A DNA stretch of 64,000 nt from Chloroflexota bacterium (GCA_016210495.1 JACQUC010000049.1:8923-72922), one strand, 5' to 3'; positions 38,430 to 47,123 are shown, counted from the first letter of the stretch. Notes: a model not told the origin generated them from the sequence alone. Numbers and translations: made by a program.

Positions 38430-38537
38430 GTCTGAACCGCTGATTGACGCAGATTACGGGATTTCGCAGATGCCGGAGCTTGGCGACCTGGTAATCTGCG
38501 TAATCCCCTAATCTGCGTAATCTGTGGTTCAGACCCT
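38430..38537. repeat. Dispersed GATTACGCAGATTA-type repeat
   Basis: Several copies of the motif GCAGATTACG / AATCTGCGTAATC in both orientations, flanked by CTGAACC and GGTTCAG arms that can pair over about 100 bp. This type of repeat is widespread in environmental bacteria. It fills the gap between the GrdE-like gene and the binding-protein gene. Confidence 0.55.
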
Positions 38538-39848
38538 TTAGAAATCCTGGGCCTGCAAGCGCCCCCGGCCCCACCAATCGACGCCGCCGGCGATGTGATC
38601 CCACCCATCCACGGCCACCGGAACGTTGGCGGGCTGCGCGGTACGTCCTTGGACCGGGTTAGGATCCATCAAAACCTCACCGTTCTGGCGAGGGCCGATC
38701 ACCAGGTCGGGAGCGTCCAACTCAAGCTTCCTCTCGAAGCTGCCCGTGCTGACTATGGAGCACGCCTCCGGCACGGTGAACAGGAAGGGCAGCTCGTCTC
38801 CTGTCTTTCCCCCGTATTCGGGGGTCAGCAGTACCGTTTTTATGCCCACCTTTTCACAGGCTTGAACCGCCAGCATAATGTCGATAAACCTGTTGCCGGA
38901 CACGTTTACCCTGGTTATTACTGCTCCCTGCGCACCGAGCAGCTTCGCCATCTTGGCCACAGAGAGGGCGCCCATCTCCTTGCCCATGTGGGTATTGGCG
39001 CTGATGCGATGGAATATCACGCCCAGGAAGTGCAGCGCCTTGCCATGCTGGCGGTAGAGCTCCTTGACGACCGGATGGTTTTGCCATTCCCACACCCGGG
39101 GATGGTTGTGCCTGCCCTTGCGCGGGTCCACGGTTATGGCGCCGTCGAAGAGCTCGTTTGGATGCAGCAACGTCGGCAGTGTTTCGGAAACCGGCATCCC
39201 GTAGATGCTTATGTCAGGCAAGTTGCCCGTCATCATGCCCAGAATGTAGACCACCCTGGGCAAGGAAGGTGGCGTAGGCCTCAGCTCGAAAACCTCTACC
39301 TGGGCAGGCATCTGTCCCAGGGTAGTACGCGCCAGCCGGTCGGCGACGCGGAGCTCGGCCATCTGGATCGATGTCTGAGCATCAGTCTCGGAAATACCCT
39401 CGACGAGGTTGAGCGCGAGAACCAGATTGCGGGTGGATCCCAGGGGGGTCACCGCTGCGCCCGCTCCCCACATATCCAGGATCGAGCTGCTGGGCGCCGC
39501 CGTCCCCGCCTTTGCCGAGGTCTTGAAGTTGGCGGCGACGATGACGGCCGTTTGCGTGAGGCGGTTTGTAACTCCTTGGCCGGCAAGCTCGATTGGGCCC
39601 AAGATGCCCGGGAAAACGCATCCAGGCCCGCTGGCTTTGATCCTCGGTTCCACCGCGTCGCGGATTCCGACAATTCGCGCGCGGTCGCCTGGATTCACGA
39701 TCTCCAGCTCCGCACTCTCTATTCTGGAGTCCTCTCTTAACAGAGAAAGAAGCTCTCCCTTGTTAAGCGACAGTACGCCCTCCTGGTACTGCGTCCGGTC
39801 TCCCCAAATCAGCTTATTCACCGGAAAGATGGCGAGCTCTAGCTTCAT
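38538..39848 (-). CDS. GrdE/GrdG/GrdH-like component B subunit (glycine/sarcosine/betaine reductase family)
   Basis: 436 residues. The N-terminal region (VNKGELLSLLREDSRIESAE, then EPRIKASGPGCVFPGILGPI) and the later IYGMPVSETLPTLLHPNELFDGAI match the alpha/beta subunit of component B. In classical GrdE a Cys near residue 242 (in a GNC context, from memory) is cleaved to give a pyruvoyl group. The equivalent stretch here, residues 237-250, reads ITVDPRKGRHNHP and has no Cys, so pyruvoyl formation is not expected. The gene starts 9 nt after the selenoprotein gene and would be its partner subunit. The substrate is unknown; a substrate that needs no Schiff base is one inference. Confidence 0.85.
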   Translation of the reverse strand: MKLELAIFPVNKLIWGDRTQYQEGVLSLNKGELLSLLREDSRIESAELEIVNPGDRARIVGIRDAVEPRIKASGPGCVFPGILGPIELAGQGVTNRLTQTAVIVAANFKTSAKAGTAAPSSSILDMWGAGAAVTPLGSTRNLVLALNLVEGISETDAQTSIQMAELRVADRLARTTLGQMPAQVEVFELRPTPPSLPRVVYILGMMTGNLPDISIYGMPVSETLPTLLHPNELFDGAITVDPRKGRHNHPRVWEWQNHPVVKELYRQHGKALHFLGVIFHRISANTHMGKEMGALSVAKMAKLLGAQGAVITRVNVSGNRFIDIMLAVQACEKVGIKTVLLTPEYGGKTGDELPFLFTVPEACSIVSTGSFERKLELDAPDLVIGPRQNGEVLMDPNPVQGRTAQPANVPVAVDGWDHIAGGVDWWGRGRLQAQDF

Positions 39849-39857
39849 GGCTTTCTC

Positions 39858-41228
39858 CTATCCCATCACCAGCGTTACCTGCGGACGGTCGACCACCGGA
39901 CCTTCCACCGGTTTTTGCATCGCACTCAAGGCGGTCATTACCAGCTCCCTCCGCAATTGCAGATCCTGCTCCTTGCCGAGGGTCGGGTCGCCGCATGGAT
40001 GCGGAATCTTGACGCCGACCACCGTGCGGGGCACGCCCAACTGCTCGCTCAGGCCGTACATCGGCGTGATGAAGCCCACCGGAATTCCGGCCTTCTCCAT
40101 CTCTCGCGATAGCGCAGCGCCGCTGCGCGTACAGCTCCCTCAGGTCGACACCATTATCACGCCGTTCACTCCGGCTGCCAGCATCTCCTGCGCCATCTCC
40201 CGGCCGAATTGCTGCATCAGGTTCACGGAGGCCTGTACACCGGGGGTGGTGTAGAGATACGGGTGCAGATGGGCGAAAACCTCTTCTCTTTCCAAGACCC
40301 TGGCGGCATCCAGCGGGACGCCCCAGTTGGGATTGCTGTTAGTGTATCTGGTGTCATGGCCGCCGTGGACGGCCTCCCACTCGCCCTGTTCCACGGACTC
40401 GAGATCGCCGATGAAGTACTTTTTCCACTGGGTGTTGCGCATCCTCTTGAAGGCATCCGGATTGCCGATGGGGACGATGCCGGTTGTGTTGGCCAGGGCG
40501 ATCGTCGCTCCAGCCAGATTGGCGAGTGGAGCGGCGGGCGTAATTGGGTCGAGCCCCCTGAGAGGCACCTCCGAGCTAAACGGCTGGTCGTTCAGCCTCG
40601 CCAGCAGCATCGCGACGGCGCGTTCGGCACCGCTCTTTTCCACCTCTACGAGCCTACGAATACCCCTGTGAAAGTAGCCCTCCGACGCCGCGGACCCTGG
40701 CTCGGCTCCCAGGGCGATCTTGTCGACAAATCCGGCCATATCGGCAAGTGCCCGAGACATAGTGTCGGCCAGTGGTCCCGATGGCAGGAAGAATACTCTC
40801 GGATTCCTGTAATTCCTGTAGACATCTACCCCCGGGTTCTCCTCGTACATGGCGCTTACCGACGGTATTCCCAACTCCCGGGAAACCGTGTTGCACACCT
40901 CGGCGCAGGCGACGCCGTAGCGGCCCGCGTCAAAGGCCGGGCCAGCTATCAGCGCATCGGGTGAGAAGGCCCTGACGGCATCGAGCACCTCCTTGGTGGC
41001 TTTCTCGACGTTTTCGTTAAAATAGTTATCGCCAGCGTAGACAGTTCCGGCGATGGTGATGCCGGGCGAGAGCAGGTTTTTCAACCCGTTGCCCGGTCCA
41101 ACTGGGCCTTCCCTCACCCCCACGGTGGTGTCCGCTTTGTCCTCGCCGCCGATGCCGGCGAAGAAGTGGTTGATGTAATAAGCTAGCTTCACGTTTGCAC
41201 GTCCTATTATTGCTACCTGGGGATTCAC
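39858..41228 (-). CDS. Selenoprotein, GrdB/GrdF/GrdI-like component B gamma subunit (TGA = Sec363)
   Basis: 456 residues when the in-frame TGA at 40142-40140 is read as selenocysteine. The upstream part (YYINHFFAGIGGEDKAD, GPAFDAGRYGVACAEV, AHLHPYLYTTPG) follows GrdB closely. At the TGA the sequence is VST-U-GSCTRSG, where GrdB has STUGTCTRCG. After it come EMEKAGIPV and IPHPCGDPTL, again GrdB-like. In GrdB the Sec attacks the substrate to give a carboxymethyl-selenoether. Here the second Cys of UxxCxxC is Ser. A GTG start at 41228 has GGGAAGG before it. A naive gene caller would truncate it at the TGA or split it in two. Confidence 0.92.
40112..40142 (-). promoter_or_regulatory. Bacterial SECIS element with UGA codon
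   Basis: On the minus strand, TGA (40142-40140) is followed by 11 nt and then GCGCAGC-GGC-GCTGCGC (40128-40112), a perfect 7-bp stem with a GGC loop. The 11-nt spacer and a G-containing apical loop agree with the known layout of bacterial SECIS hairpins read by SelB. Confidence 0.85.
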
Positions 41229-41273
41229 CCTTCCCGCCCCAGCAGTATAGCCTCCATCATTGAACCAACCGTT

Positions 41274-43004
41274 TCACGCCGACGCCTTGGCTGCCTCATC
41301 CAGGTCTTCTTGGGTAATGTCGAAGCGCATATCTTTTGGCGGCAGCGGCTCATCGTACAAGAAGTCGGGGAACCGGTCATGCGCAGCGGTAAAACCGGCA
41401 CGGCGATTGAACTCGCGCTCCGTGCGCAGCACGTTGTGGCCCATTTCGAGATAGTCGTCGAACGTAATAGAGAGGCCGAGCTTCGCGTTAATCATTTCCA
41501 CCACGGCGGCACACGCCGTCTGGCTATCAAATAGCAGCCGATTTACAAAGAGGCAGAGCCCTATCGTGTCGAGGGCGGCAACGCGCACCTGCAGAACGTG
41601 AGCAAGCTTGGCCTGCCCGGCTCGGTCCATCAGATCGACTTTCATCGTTCCCGGCAGGGCGTTGCCCGCGGTATGATCCGCGCCCATCGGCGAGGTGGCC
41701 ATCGTCACGCCCGTGCCCTTCATCGTTCGCGGATCGTAGGCCGGGATCGCCTGCCTCTTCACGTGGGCGACGCGGGTGATGCCGAAGGCGTCGCCCGTGT
41801 TCTTCGCGCCGCCCCCGAGTATCCTGCCTAGAGGCGTGCCGGCACCGATCTCTTTTACCAGTCGGATCGCGGCTTCCCCGTCGCCAAACTCCATCAGGCC
41901 GGCATCGGCGGCCACGCCCAGTGCTGCTCCGATCTCGATGGTGTCGAGCCCGAAATCGTCGCACAGTCTATCCAATGTGGCAATGGCGTCGAAATCCGCG
42001 ATGCCCAGGTTGCAGCCCATCATCACGATGGTCTCGTATTCCAGACTGGCGGTCAGGTACTTTCCGTCTGGCCCGTGATAAATGTTCGAGCACCTCACAA
42101 CACAGCCGGGCTGGCAGACGTATGTCGGGTTGCCGCCGCGTTCTTCCATCAGCTTGATGAGTTGGTTCTCATCTATCTGCGAAAGCTCGTCGAACTTGCC
42201 TGTCCTGAAGTTCCTCACCGGCAAGCCCGCCACACGATCGATCACCGTGACGGTGGACGACGTTCCATATAGCGGCATAACTTTGCCGGTGAACGGATGC
42301 TCCGTCAGCTCGCCCGCGAAGCCCTTCACGGCGGCCTGAAACCTCTTCTTATCGGCGACGCCGTCCAAGGTGCCGTGGCCACGCGCGTCGACCACGATAG
42401 CTTTGATGCCCTTCGAGCCCATTACTGCGCCCAACCCGCCGCGCGCGGCGTGACGGGTTGGACGGCCTTCCCGGTCCGTGACGGCGATGGAAGCAGCGCG
42501 CATCCGGTTCTCCCCGGCGGGCCCAATCGAGATAACGGCAGCGTCCTGCCCGTATTCCGATCGCAGGATTCCGGCCACTTCGTAGTTGCCTAACCCGCGC
42601 AGTCGCTCGCCATCGACCAGCAAGGCATCCGATGGCGAGACGACCAGCACTTTGAGTGAACGGTCGCGTGGCAATCCCTCCAGAACAAGTGCCTTGATGC
42701 CGCTCCTGACAAGCTTACTGCCGGCGATGCCCCCGGCGTTGGACTCCTTGATGCTCCCGGTGAGAGGGCTTTTGCCACCCACAGACAGGCGCCCGGACGT
42801 CGGAGCCGTGGTCCCGCCCAGAAGCCCGGGTGCGAAAACCAGCTTATTGTGCTTACCAATGGCGTCGCAGGTCGGTGGCACTTCCTGGTTGACCAAAGAG
42901 GAAGTTAGCCCTCTGCCGCCCCATGGCTGGAGGTACTCCGGGACCGCCTCCCAGTTTACGCTGGCAGATTCGACGTCTACCCGCAGCAGTTTAGCGTTGC
43001 TCAC
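41274..43004 (-). CDS. Aldehyde:ferredoxin oxidoreductase (tungsten/molybdopterin AOR family)
   Basis: Oxidises aldehydes to acids (or the reverse) with ferredoxin, using a W/Mo-bis-pterin and one 4Fe-4S cluster. The cluster ligands are visible as CQPGCVVRC (Cys297/301/305), with a distal Cys in the DTIGLCLFVNRLLF region. Pterin-binding features such as GRGLTS, GGTTAPTSGRLSVGGKSPLTG and YDPRTMKGTGVTMATSPMGADHT are present. The GTG at 43004 is chosen because AGGAGG sits 6 nt upstream and the promoter start is near 43034. First gene of the selenoprotein cluster; its aldehyde substrate or product may feed that pathway. Confidence 0.93.
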   Translation of the reverse strand: MSNAKLLRVDVESASVNWEAVPEYLQPWGGRGLTSSLVNQEVPPTCDAIGKHNKLVFAPGLLGGTTAPTSGRLSVGGKSPLTGSIKESNAGGIAGSKLVRSGIKALVLEGLPRDRSLKVLVVSPSDALLVDGERLRGLGNYEVAGILRSEYGQDAAVISIGPAGENRMRAASIAVTDREGRPTRHAARGGLGAVMGSKGIKAIVVDARGHGTLDGVADKKRFQAAVKGFAGELTEHPFTGKVMPLYGTSSTVTVIDRVAGLPVRNFRTGKFDELSQIDENQLIKLMEERGGNPTYVCQPGCVVRCSNIYHGPDGKYLTASLEYETIVMMGCNLGIADFDAIATLDRLCDDFGLDTIEIGAALGVAADAGLMEFGDGEAAIRLVKEIGAGTPLGRILGGGAKNTGDAFGITRVAHVKRQAIPAYDPRTMKGTGVTMATSPMGADHTAGNALPGTMKVDLMDRAGQAKLAHVLQVRVAALDTIGLCLFVNRLLFDSQTACAAVVEMINAKLGLSITFDDYLEMGHNVLRTEREFNRRAGFTAAHDRFPDFLYDEPLPPKDMRFDITQEDLDEAAKASA

Positions 43005-43040
43005 TCGCGACCTCCTATCACTCAAGTCGTGCACTGCCGC

Positions 43041-43069
43041 ATTATACCAGAGCGGCTAACCTCAATCAA
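43041..43069 (-). promoter_or_regulatory. Sigma70-type promoter of the AOR-Grd-like operon
   Basis: Minus strand: TTGATT (43069-43064), 17-bp spacer, then TGG-TATAAT (43046-43041). Start of transcription would be near 43034, leaving a 30-nt leader before the GTG. Confidence 0.65.
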
Positions 43070-43092
43070 CGGATGCGCATTTGCGGCAATCG

Positions 43093-43101
43093 TGCTATAA
43101 T
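43093..43101 (+). promoter_or_regulatory. Extended -10 promoter for the zinc-ribbon gene
   Basis: TGCTATAAT on the plus strand, diverging from the AOR promoter 50 bp away. A roughly 170-nt leader follows before the gene at 43282 and holds one palindromic repeat. Confidence 0.45.
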
Positions 43102-43169
43102 CGCACCACTCGAACGCCAAGAAACTATCTCAAGAGCAGGATTTGGCCTAAAGCGAGCTGTCTGGCAGG

Positions 43170-43192
43170 GGGCGAGGAGACCTCACCCCTAC
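43170..43192. repeat. 23-nt palindromic repeat (GTAGGGG family)
   Basis: GGGCGAGGAGACCTCACCCCTAC; the reverse complement begins GTAGGGGTGAGG. Same 23-nt length as the copies at 440 and 2588. It lies in the untranslated leader of the next gene. Confidence 0.55.
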
Positions 43193-43281
43193 GATTTGAG
43201 GTGATCTCTAAGGCGGAGCGCCGGGTAGGACAGCTCCATCGGCACATAACGAATCCACACATCCTCGGTAGGAGTTGAGCA

Positions 43282-43986
43282 ATGGCCGAAGCGCAGCTAC
43301 TCTACAAACTGCAGACCCTTGACCTGGAAATCGAGGATACCGCGAGGTCTCTCGAGGAGACAGAGGCCCAGCTAGGTGAAACCGAGGAGCTTACAAAGGC
43401 TCGTGCCCGGGTGGTCCAACTCGAAGGAGATGTCCGCTCGCGAGAGAAAGACCTTCGATCGTCCGAGTGGCAGGTAGACGACCTTGTCAGCAAGATCAAG
43501 CCGCTCGAGATAAAGCTGTACGGCGGAACGGTGAAAAACCCGAAGGAGCTGGACGGCCTTCAAAAAGAGGTCGAACATCTCAAGCGCAACAAGGACGCGG
43601 CCGAGTACAAAGCCATCGAGCTAATGGAAGAACTCGACGAACTGCGGCACTCCCTGCAGCGCGTACGGCACGAAAAGGACGACGTCGAAGACAGTTGGCA
43701 GCAGGAGCAACGGCGTCTGCAGGATCAAAAGGACGGACTGCTCGCGCGTTTGGAGGAGCTCAATCGGGCACGACAGGCGCTGGCGGCAGGCATAAGCGGC
43801 GAATCCCTGCACACCTACGACGATCTCAGAAGGACCAAGCGGGGACGCGCGGTGGCCAAGGTCGAGCAGAATACCTGCCAGGGTTGCCGCGTCTCGTTAC
43901 CCAGCCTCGAGGCCCAGCGGGCCAGAACCAGTGCACAGCTTAGCTTCTGTGGCCACTGCGGCCGCATCCTGTGGGTGGCAAGATAG
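43282..43986 (+). CDS. Coiled-coil protein with C-terminal C4 zinc ribbon (COG1579 family)
   Basis: 234 residues. Residues 1-180 are almost entirely coiled coil rich in Glu, Leu, Arg and Lys. The C-terminus holds two Cys pairs, CQGC and CGHC, about 24 residues apart, forming the zinc ribbon of the family (CT398/HP0958-like). The function is not settled; some members assist protein or RNA assembly. ATG 43282 with GGTAGGAG upstream. The RNase H gene follows after about 80 bp on the same strand. Confidence 0.85.
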   Translation: MAEAQLLYKLQTLDLEIEDTARSLEETEAQLGETEELTKARARVVQLEGDVRSREKDLRSSEWQVDDLVSKIKPLEIKLYGGTVKNPKELDGLQKEVEHLKRNKDAAEYKAIELMEELDELRHSLQRVRHEKDDVEDSWQQEQRRLQDQKDGLLARLEELNRARQALAAGISGESLHTYDDLRRTKRGRAVAKVEQNTCQGCRVSLPSLEAQRARTSAQLSFCGHCGRILWVAR

Positions 43987-44068
43987 GGGTCAGGGGGTCA
44001 AGAACGCAACAACACGCTCCAAACGGCTCGGCAATCACCGACACCCTGCCCTGGAAAGGCGAAATGAA

Positions 44069-44500
44069 GTGCATGAACATTTGCCAGCCATCAAGCCTAA
44101 AAAGCTCATAGTCTACTCCGACGGCGCTTCGCGGGGCAATCCGGGCCCCGCGGGGGTGGGCGTGGTCATCGAGGACGAGCTGGGTCGCTGCCTCAAAACG
44201 GTTTCGAAGTTCATCGGACACGCGACGAACAACGAGGCTGAGTATTCCGGTGTTATCTTTGCGCTGGAAACGGCTTTCCCCTTCGCAGCCGACCAGGTAG
44301 AACTCCGGCTGGATTCTGAGCTGGTCGTCAGACAGCTCACCGGAAAGTACAAGGTGCGCAGCCCGGCTCTCAAGCCCTTCTACGAGAAGGCGAGGCACTG
44401 GCTGGGTAGATTCAAATTCGTGTCCATCAAGCACGTTCCCCGCGAGCAGAACAAAGGAGCGGACCGACTGGCCGGCCAGGCGATAGACCGGCGGGTGTAG
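44069..44500 (+). CDS. Ribonuclease HI-like protein
   Basis: 143 residues from GTG 44069 with GGAAAGG upstream; the longer open frame from 43931 overlaps the previous gene. Active-site motifs of RNase HI are clear: YSDGASRGNPGPAG (first Asp), ATNNEAEY (Glu), RLDSELVV (second Asp) and VPREQNKGADRLA (last Asp). It cleaves the RNA strand of RNA-DNA hybrids. The length and NNEAEY form fit the bacterial and archaeal RNase HI-like group rather than the E. coli rnhA type. Confidence 0.9.
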   Translation: MHEHLPAIKPKKLIVYSDGASRGNPGPAGVGVVIEDELGRCLKTVSKFIGHATNNEAEYSGVIFALETAFPFAADQVELRLDSELVVRQLTGKYKVRSPALKPFYEKARHWLGRFKFVSIKHVPREQNKGADRLAGQAIDRRV

Positions 44501-44536
44501 GCTTGGAGCGGTTGTGCAAACGGGGCTACGACCCTT

Positions 44537-44569
44537 TTGTAGAGACGACCCGGCGGGTCGTCTCTACAA
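44537..44569. repeat. Perfect 15-bp hairpin between converging genes
   Basis: TTGTAGAGACGACCC-GGC-GGGTCGTCTCTACAA. It contains a GTAGAGACG head similar to the GTAGGGGCG repeat family. It lies between the RNase H and mazG stops and may act as a two-way terminator, though no T-tract flanks it on either strand. Confidence 0.7.
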
Positions 44570-44607
44570 GGTCGCAGTGCAGCAGCGGTTGCGCGGGTCC
44601 ATCTTGC

Positions 44608-46161
44608 CTACTCTGCTCCGGATGCGTACCACCGCTTCGCCTCCTCCCAAAGCTCGTCCTGCTGTTCCAAGCTCAGCTCGCTCAAATTTATCTTTCGGTC
44701 GGCGCAGAGCTGCTCCATGTATTGGAATCTCTGCTTGAACCTGTGATTTGCCTGGCGTAGCGCCTCCTCGGCGTCGACTTCGAGCCAGCGAGCCAGATTC
44801 ACGATCGCAAAAAGCAGGTCGCCGAGCTCTCTGGCCCTCTCCCCTGGGCCGCTTGCCTGCCGCACCTCCTGCGCTTCCTCCGACACTTTGTCCAACACGC
44901 CGCCGATCTCCGGCCAGTCGAACCCGACTCTGGCCACTCGCCGCTGGATCGACTGCGCATAGGCCAGCGCCGGCAGCGCCTTTGGCACGTTGTTCAGGGA
45001 GACCAACCCCTCGCCCTTCTCCTCACGCTTGATCTGCTCCCAGTTGAGCAAGACCTCGGCAGCACCCGATACTTGCCTGTCGCCGAAAACGTGTGGATGC
45101 CGCCGAATCAGCTTGGCGTTGATGTGGCGGTGCACGTCCTCCATTGCGAAGTCGCCGCTCTCCATTGCCAGTTGCGCGTGAAGCACTATCTGGAGCAGCA
45201 GGTCGCCAAGTTCTTCGGCGAACGTTGCTCTGTCTTCGGTATCCAGAGCCTCGAGCACCTCGTACGTTTCTTCGAGCAGGTACGGTTTGAGCGATTCGTG
45301 GGTTTGCTCGCGATCCCACGGGCAGCCACCCGGCGCACGCAAGCGCCCCACGATGAAGCGCAAGCCCGCCAGGGATGACAGATCGTCCAGAACGCTAAGG
45401 GCGGGAAGGTAGAGAGAGGTCAGATGGTCGAAATCCCGCAGGCGATCCAGCTCGCTCAACTCCAGCGCACGCTTGCGCTGTTTGCCCGCGATGCCTGCCC
45501 ATTGGACAACCACAACCTTGTGATCGTGGGGGTACAGCTCTAGAAGGGTTAGCTTCGTCGCCGATGCCACCCGCCGGCTGTGCAACTGGCAGACGAGGGC
45601 CGGCACCGTCGGATCGAGTGGCCGCTTGCTCCACACCAGCGGAGCCTGAGTGTTCCCCTCGCTCTCGCGTCCGCGGTCCGCTACCCAGACATCGGCGTAC
45701 TCGGCCAGGGTGCTCGCGTCCACCAGTTGGAGACCCTGGGCCAGCGCGTCCACTTCGAGCAGCGACAGCACGGCGTCGACGAAACTGAGACCCGGCACTA
45801 TGCGCACCTCAATGCCCTTGCCTTTGGCCTGGGTTACAATACGATGTACCGAGTCCTCGGCAACCAGGGGATGGCCGGGCACACCGTAGATAACACCCTG
45901 CGGTCGCTCGGCCAACTTGAGCAGTTCCTCGCAAATCGTCTGGTATACTTCGCCGAAGGTGCCCTTCGCCTCGTAAACGTGATCGAACGAGCGGATGGCC
46001 AATGTCGGGGGGAGTCTGGACACGATGGGATGGCGCACTGTCCTGAGATAAACCTCGTCGGCTTGTTCCAGCAACTGGCGCGCCTCGACGGTCAGAAGCC
46101 CGGGATCGCCGGGCCCTAACCCCAGAACTATCAAACTACCCCTGGTCATCCTCTTTGCCAT
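44608..46161 (-). CDS. mazG: MazG pyrophosphohydrolase fused to tetrapyrrole methylase domain (YabN type)
   Basis: 517 residues. The N-terminal SAM-dependent tetrapyrrole methylase fold (LIVLGLGPGDPGLLT, YGVPGHPLVAE) is joined to two MazG domains: CPWDREQTHESLKPYLLEE with EELGDLLLQIVLHA, and KVSEEAQEV with RELGDLLFAIVNLAR. MazG hydrolyses NTPs and dNTPs, a house-cleaning or stress role; the methylase part has no known reaction in such fusions. The start is taken at ATG 46161; 46149 and 46191 are alternatives. It converges with the RNase H gene. Confidence 0.93.
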   Translation of the reverse strand: MAKRMTRGSLIVLGLGPGDPGLLTVEARQLLEQADEVYLRTVRHPIVSRLPPTLAIRSFDHVYEAKGTFGEVYQTICEELLKLAERPQGVIYGVPGHPLVAEDSVHRIVTQAKGKGIEVRIVPGLSFVDAVLSLLEVDALAQGLQLVDASTLAEYADVWVADRGRESEGNTQAPLVWSKRPLDPTVPALVCQLHSRRVASATKLTLLELYPHDHKVVVVQWAGIAGKQRKRALELSELDRLRDFDHLTSLYLPALSVLDDLSSLAGLRFIVGRLRAPGGCPWDREQTHESLKPYLLEETYEVLEALDTEDRATFAEELGDLLLQIVLHAQLAMESGDFAMEDVHRHINAKLIRRHPHVFGDRQVSGAAEVLLNWEQIKREEKGEGLVSLNNVPKALPALAYAQSIQRRVARVGFDWPEIGGVLDKVSEEAQEVRQASGPGERARELGDLLFAIVNLARWLEVDAEEALRQANHRFKQRFQYMEQLCADRKINLSELSLEQQDELWEEAKRWYASGAE

Positions 46162-46361
46162 TGAAACGACTCCTAAAACATCGACGGCCACGATCAGAGG
46201 CCGTCCTCAGTGAACATTATACGTCATCACAGTGCTCGGCAACGAGCCAATTGTGGGCCGGAGCCTCGCAAGCCGCGTCACCATTATCCTTGACCACGGC
46301 CAGCGGCTCATTGTCGAGCCCTGAGACTCGTGCAATCCTCTCGACCGCGTTTGTGTTTTTC

Positions 46362-46391
46362 TTGACATTGGACATGCCGTTGCACTATCAT
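46362..46391 (+). promoter_or_regulatory. Sigma70 promoter for the DUF1461-DUF881 genes
   Basis: TTGACA (46362-46367), 18-bp spacer, TATCAT (46386-46391). Only 17 bp remain to the ATG at 46409, giving a very short leader. Confidence 0.55.
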
Positions 46392-46408
46392 AATTCTGTG
46401 GCGAGGCG

Positions 46409-47116
46409 ATGGTGAGATTTCTTGGGCTTTTTGCAACCGTGCTGTTCGTGGCGGCGATCCCCGTGATTATCATTTCGACTAGTGTGAGGTCCCTGGTTCT
46501 GGACCCCTCTTTCTACGAAAGTGGGCAGGTGAGGTATGGGGCCGCCCGGACGACCGGCCTCCAGCAAGCTCAGCTTCAAGCGTCAAATAGAGCACTCGTA
46601 AGCTACTTTGCCTCGAGCGCTGATGATCTGGCTGCGGAGCTGCAAAGACAGGGACAGTCTGGCATCCTCTTTAATGAGCGCGAGGCGACGCACCTGAGCG
46701 ACGTTCGTGGCCTGGTGAGAGGCGTTTTCACCCTTCAGCTAGTTGCGCTTGCCTACGCGGTGCTTTTCGTGGTGATCGGCTGTGCCCTGGCACGAAGCCG
46801 CTTTATTATCCCTCTGGCGCACCGTGCGCTTTGGGGCGGCGTCTTGACTCTGATCGTGCTGGGAGTCTTCGCAGCACTGTCGACCGTCGATTTCAGCCAG
46901 CTATTCCTGGTTTTTCACCTCGTCTCCTTCAGCAACGATTTGTGGATTCTCAATCCAAATACCGACTATCTGATAAGGATGTTCCCGCAGGCGTTCTTTT
47001 TTGATGCTTCGGTCGCTCTGGCGGTCAATTCGGCCATCGGCGCGATGACCCTGGCCATCGTCACCGGGGCCGTCGTCTTAATGGGCAAGCGAATGAGTAA
47101 GTTCCAGCAGGCGTAG
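46409..47116 (+). CDS. DUF1461 / TIGR01906 integral membrane protein
   Basis: 235 residues with about four transmembrane helices: residues 5-25, then three in the second half, one of them LTLIVLGVFAALSTVDF. An extracytoplasmic loop of about 80 residues follows the first helix (LDPSFYESGQVRYG ... LSDVRGLVRGVF). Layout and loop motif fit DUF1461 (Lit-like) proteins. The function of this member is unknown. GAGG lies 5 nt before the ATG. Two DUF881 genes follow directly. Confidence 0.75.
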   Translation: MVRFLGLFATVLFVAAIPVIIISTSVRSLVLDPSFYESGQVRYGAARTTGLQQAQLQASNRALVSYFASSADDLAAELQRQGQSGILFNEREATHLSDVRGLVRGVFTLQLVALAYAVLFVVIGCALARSRFIIPLAHRALWGGVLTLIVLGVFAALSTVDFSQLFLVFHLVSFSNDLWILNPNTDYLIRMFPQAFFFDASVALAVNSAIGAMTLAIVTGAVVLMGKRMSKFQQA

Positions 47117-47123
47117 GGTCCAA

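Noticed and set aside
39858..40100. Separate 80-residue gene starting MEKAGIPV
   Set aside because: It is in frame with the upstream gene after the TGA and matches the C-terminus of GrdB, so it is the end of the selenoprotein.
44537..44569. Rho-independent terminator
   Set aside because: The stem is perfect but no T-tract follows on either strand. Listed as a repeat that might still slow transcription.
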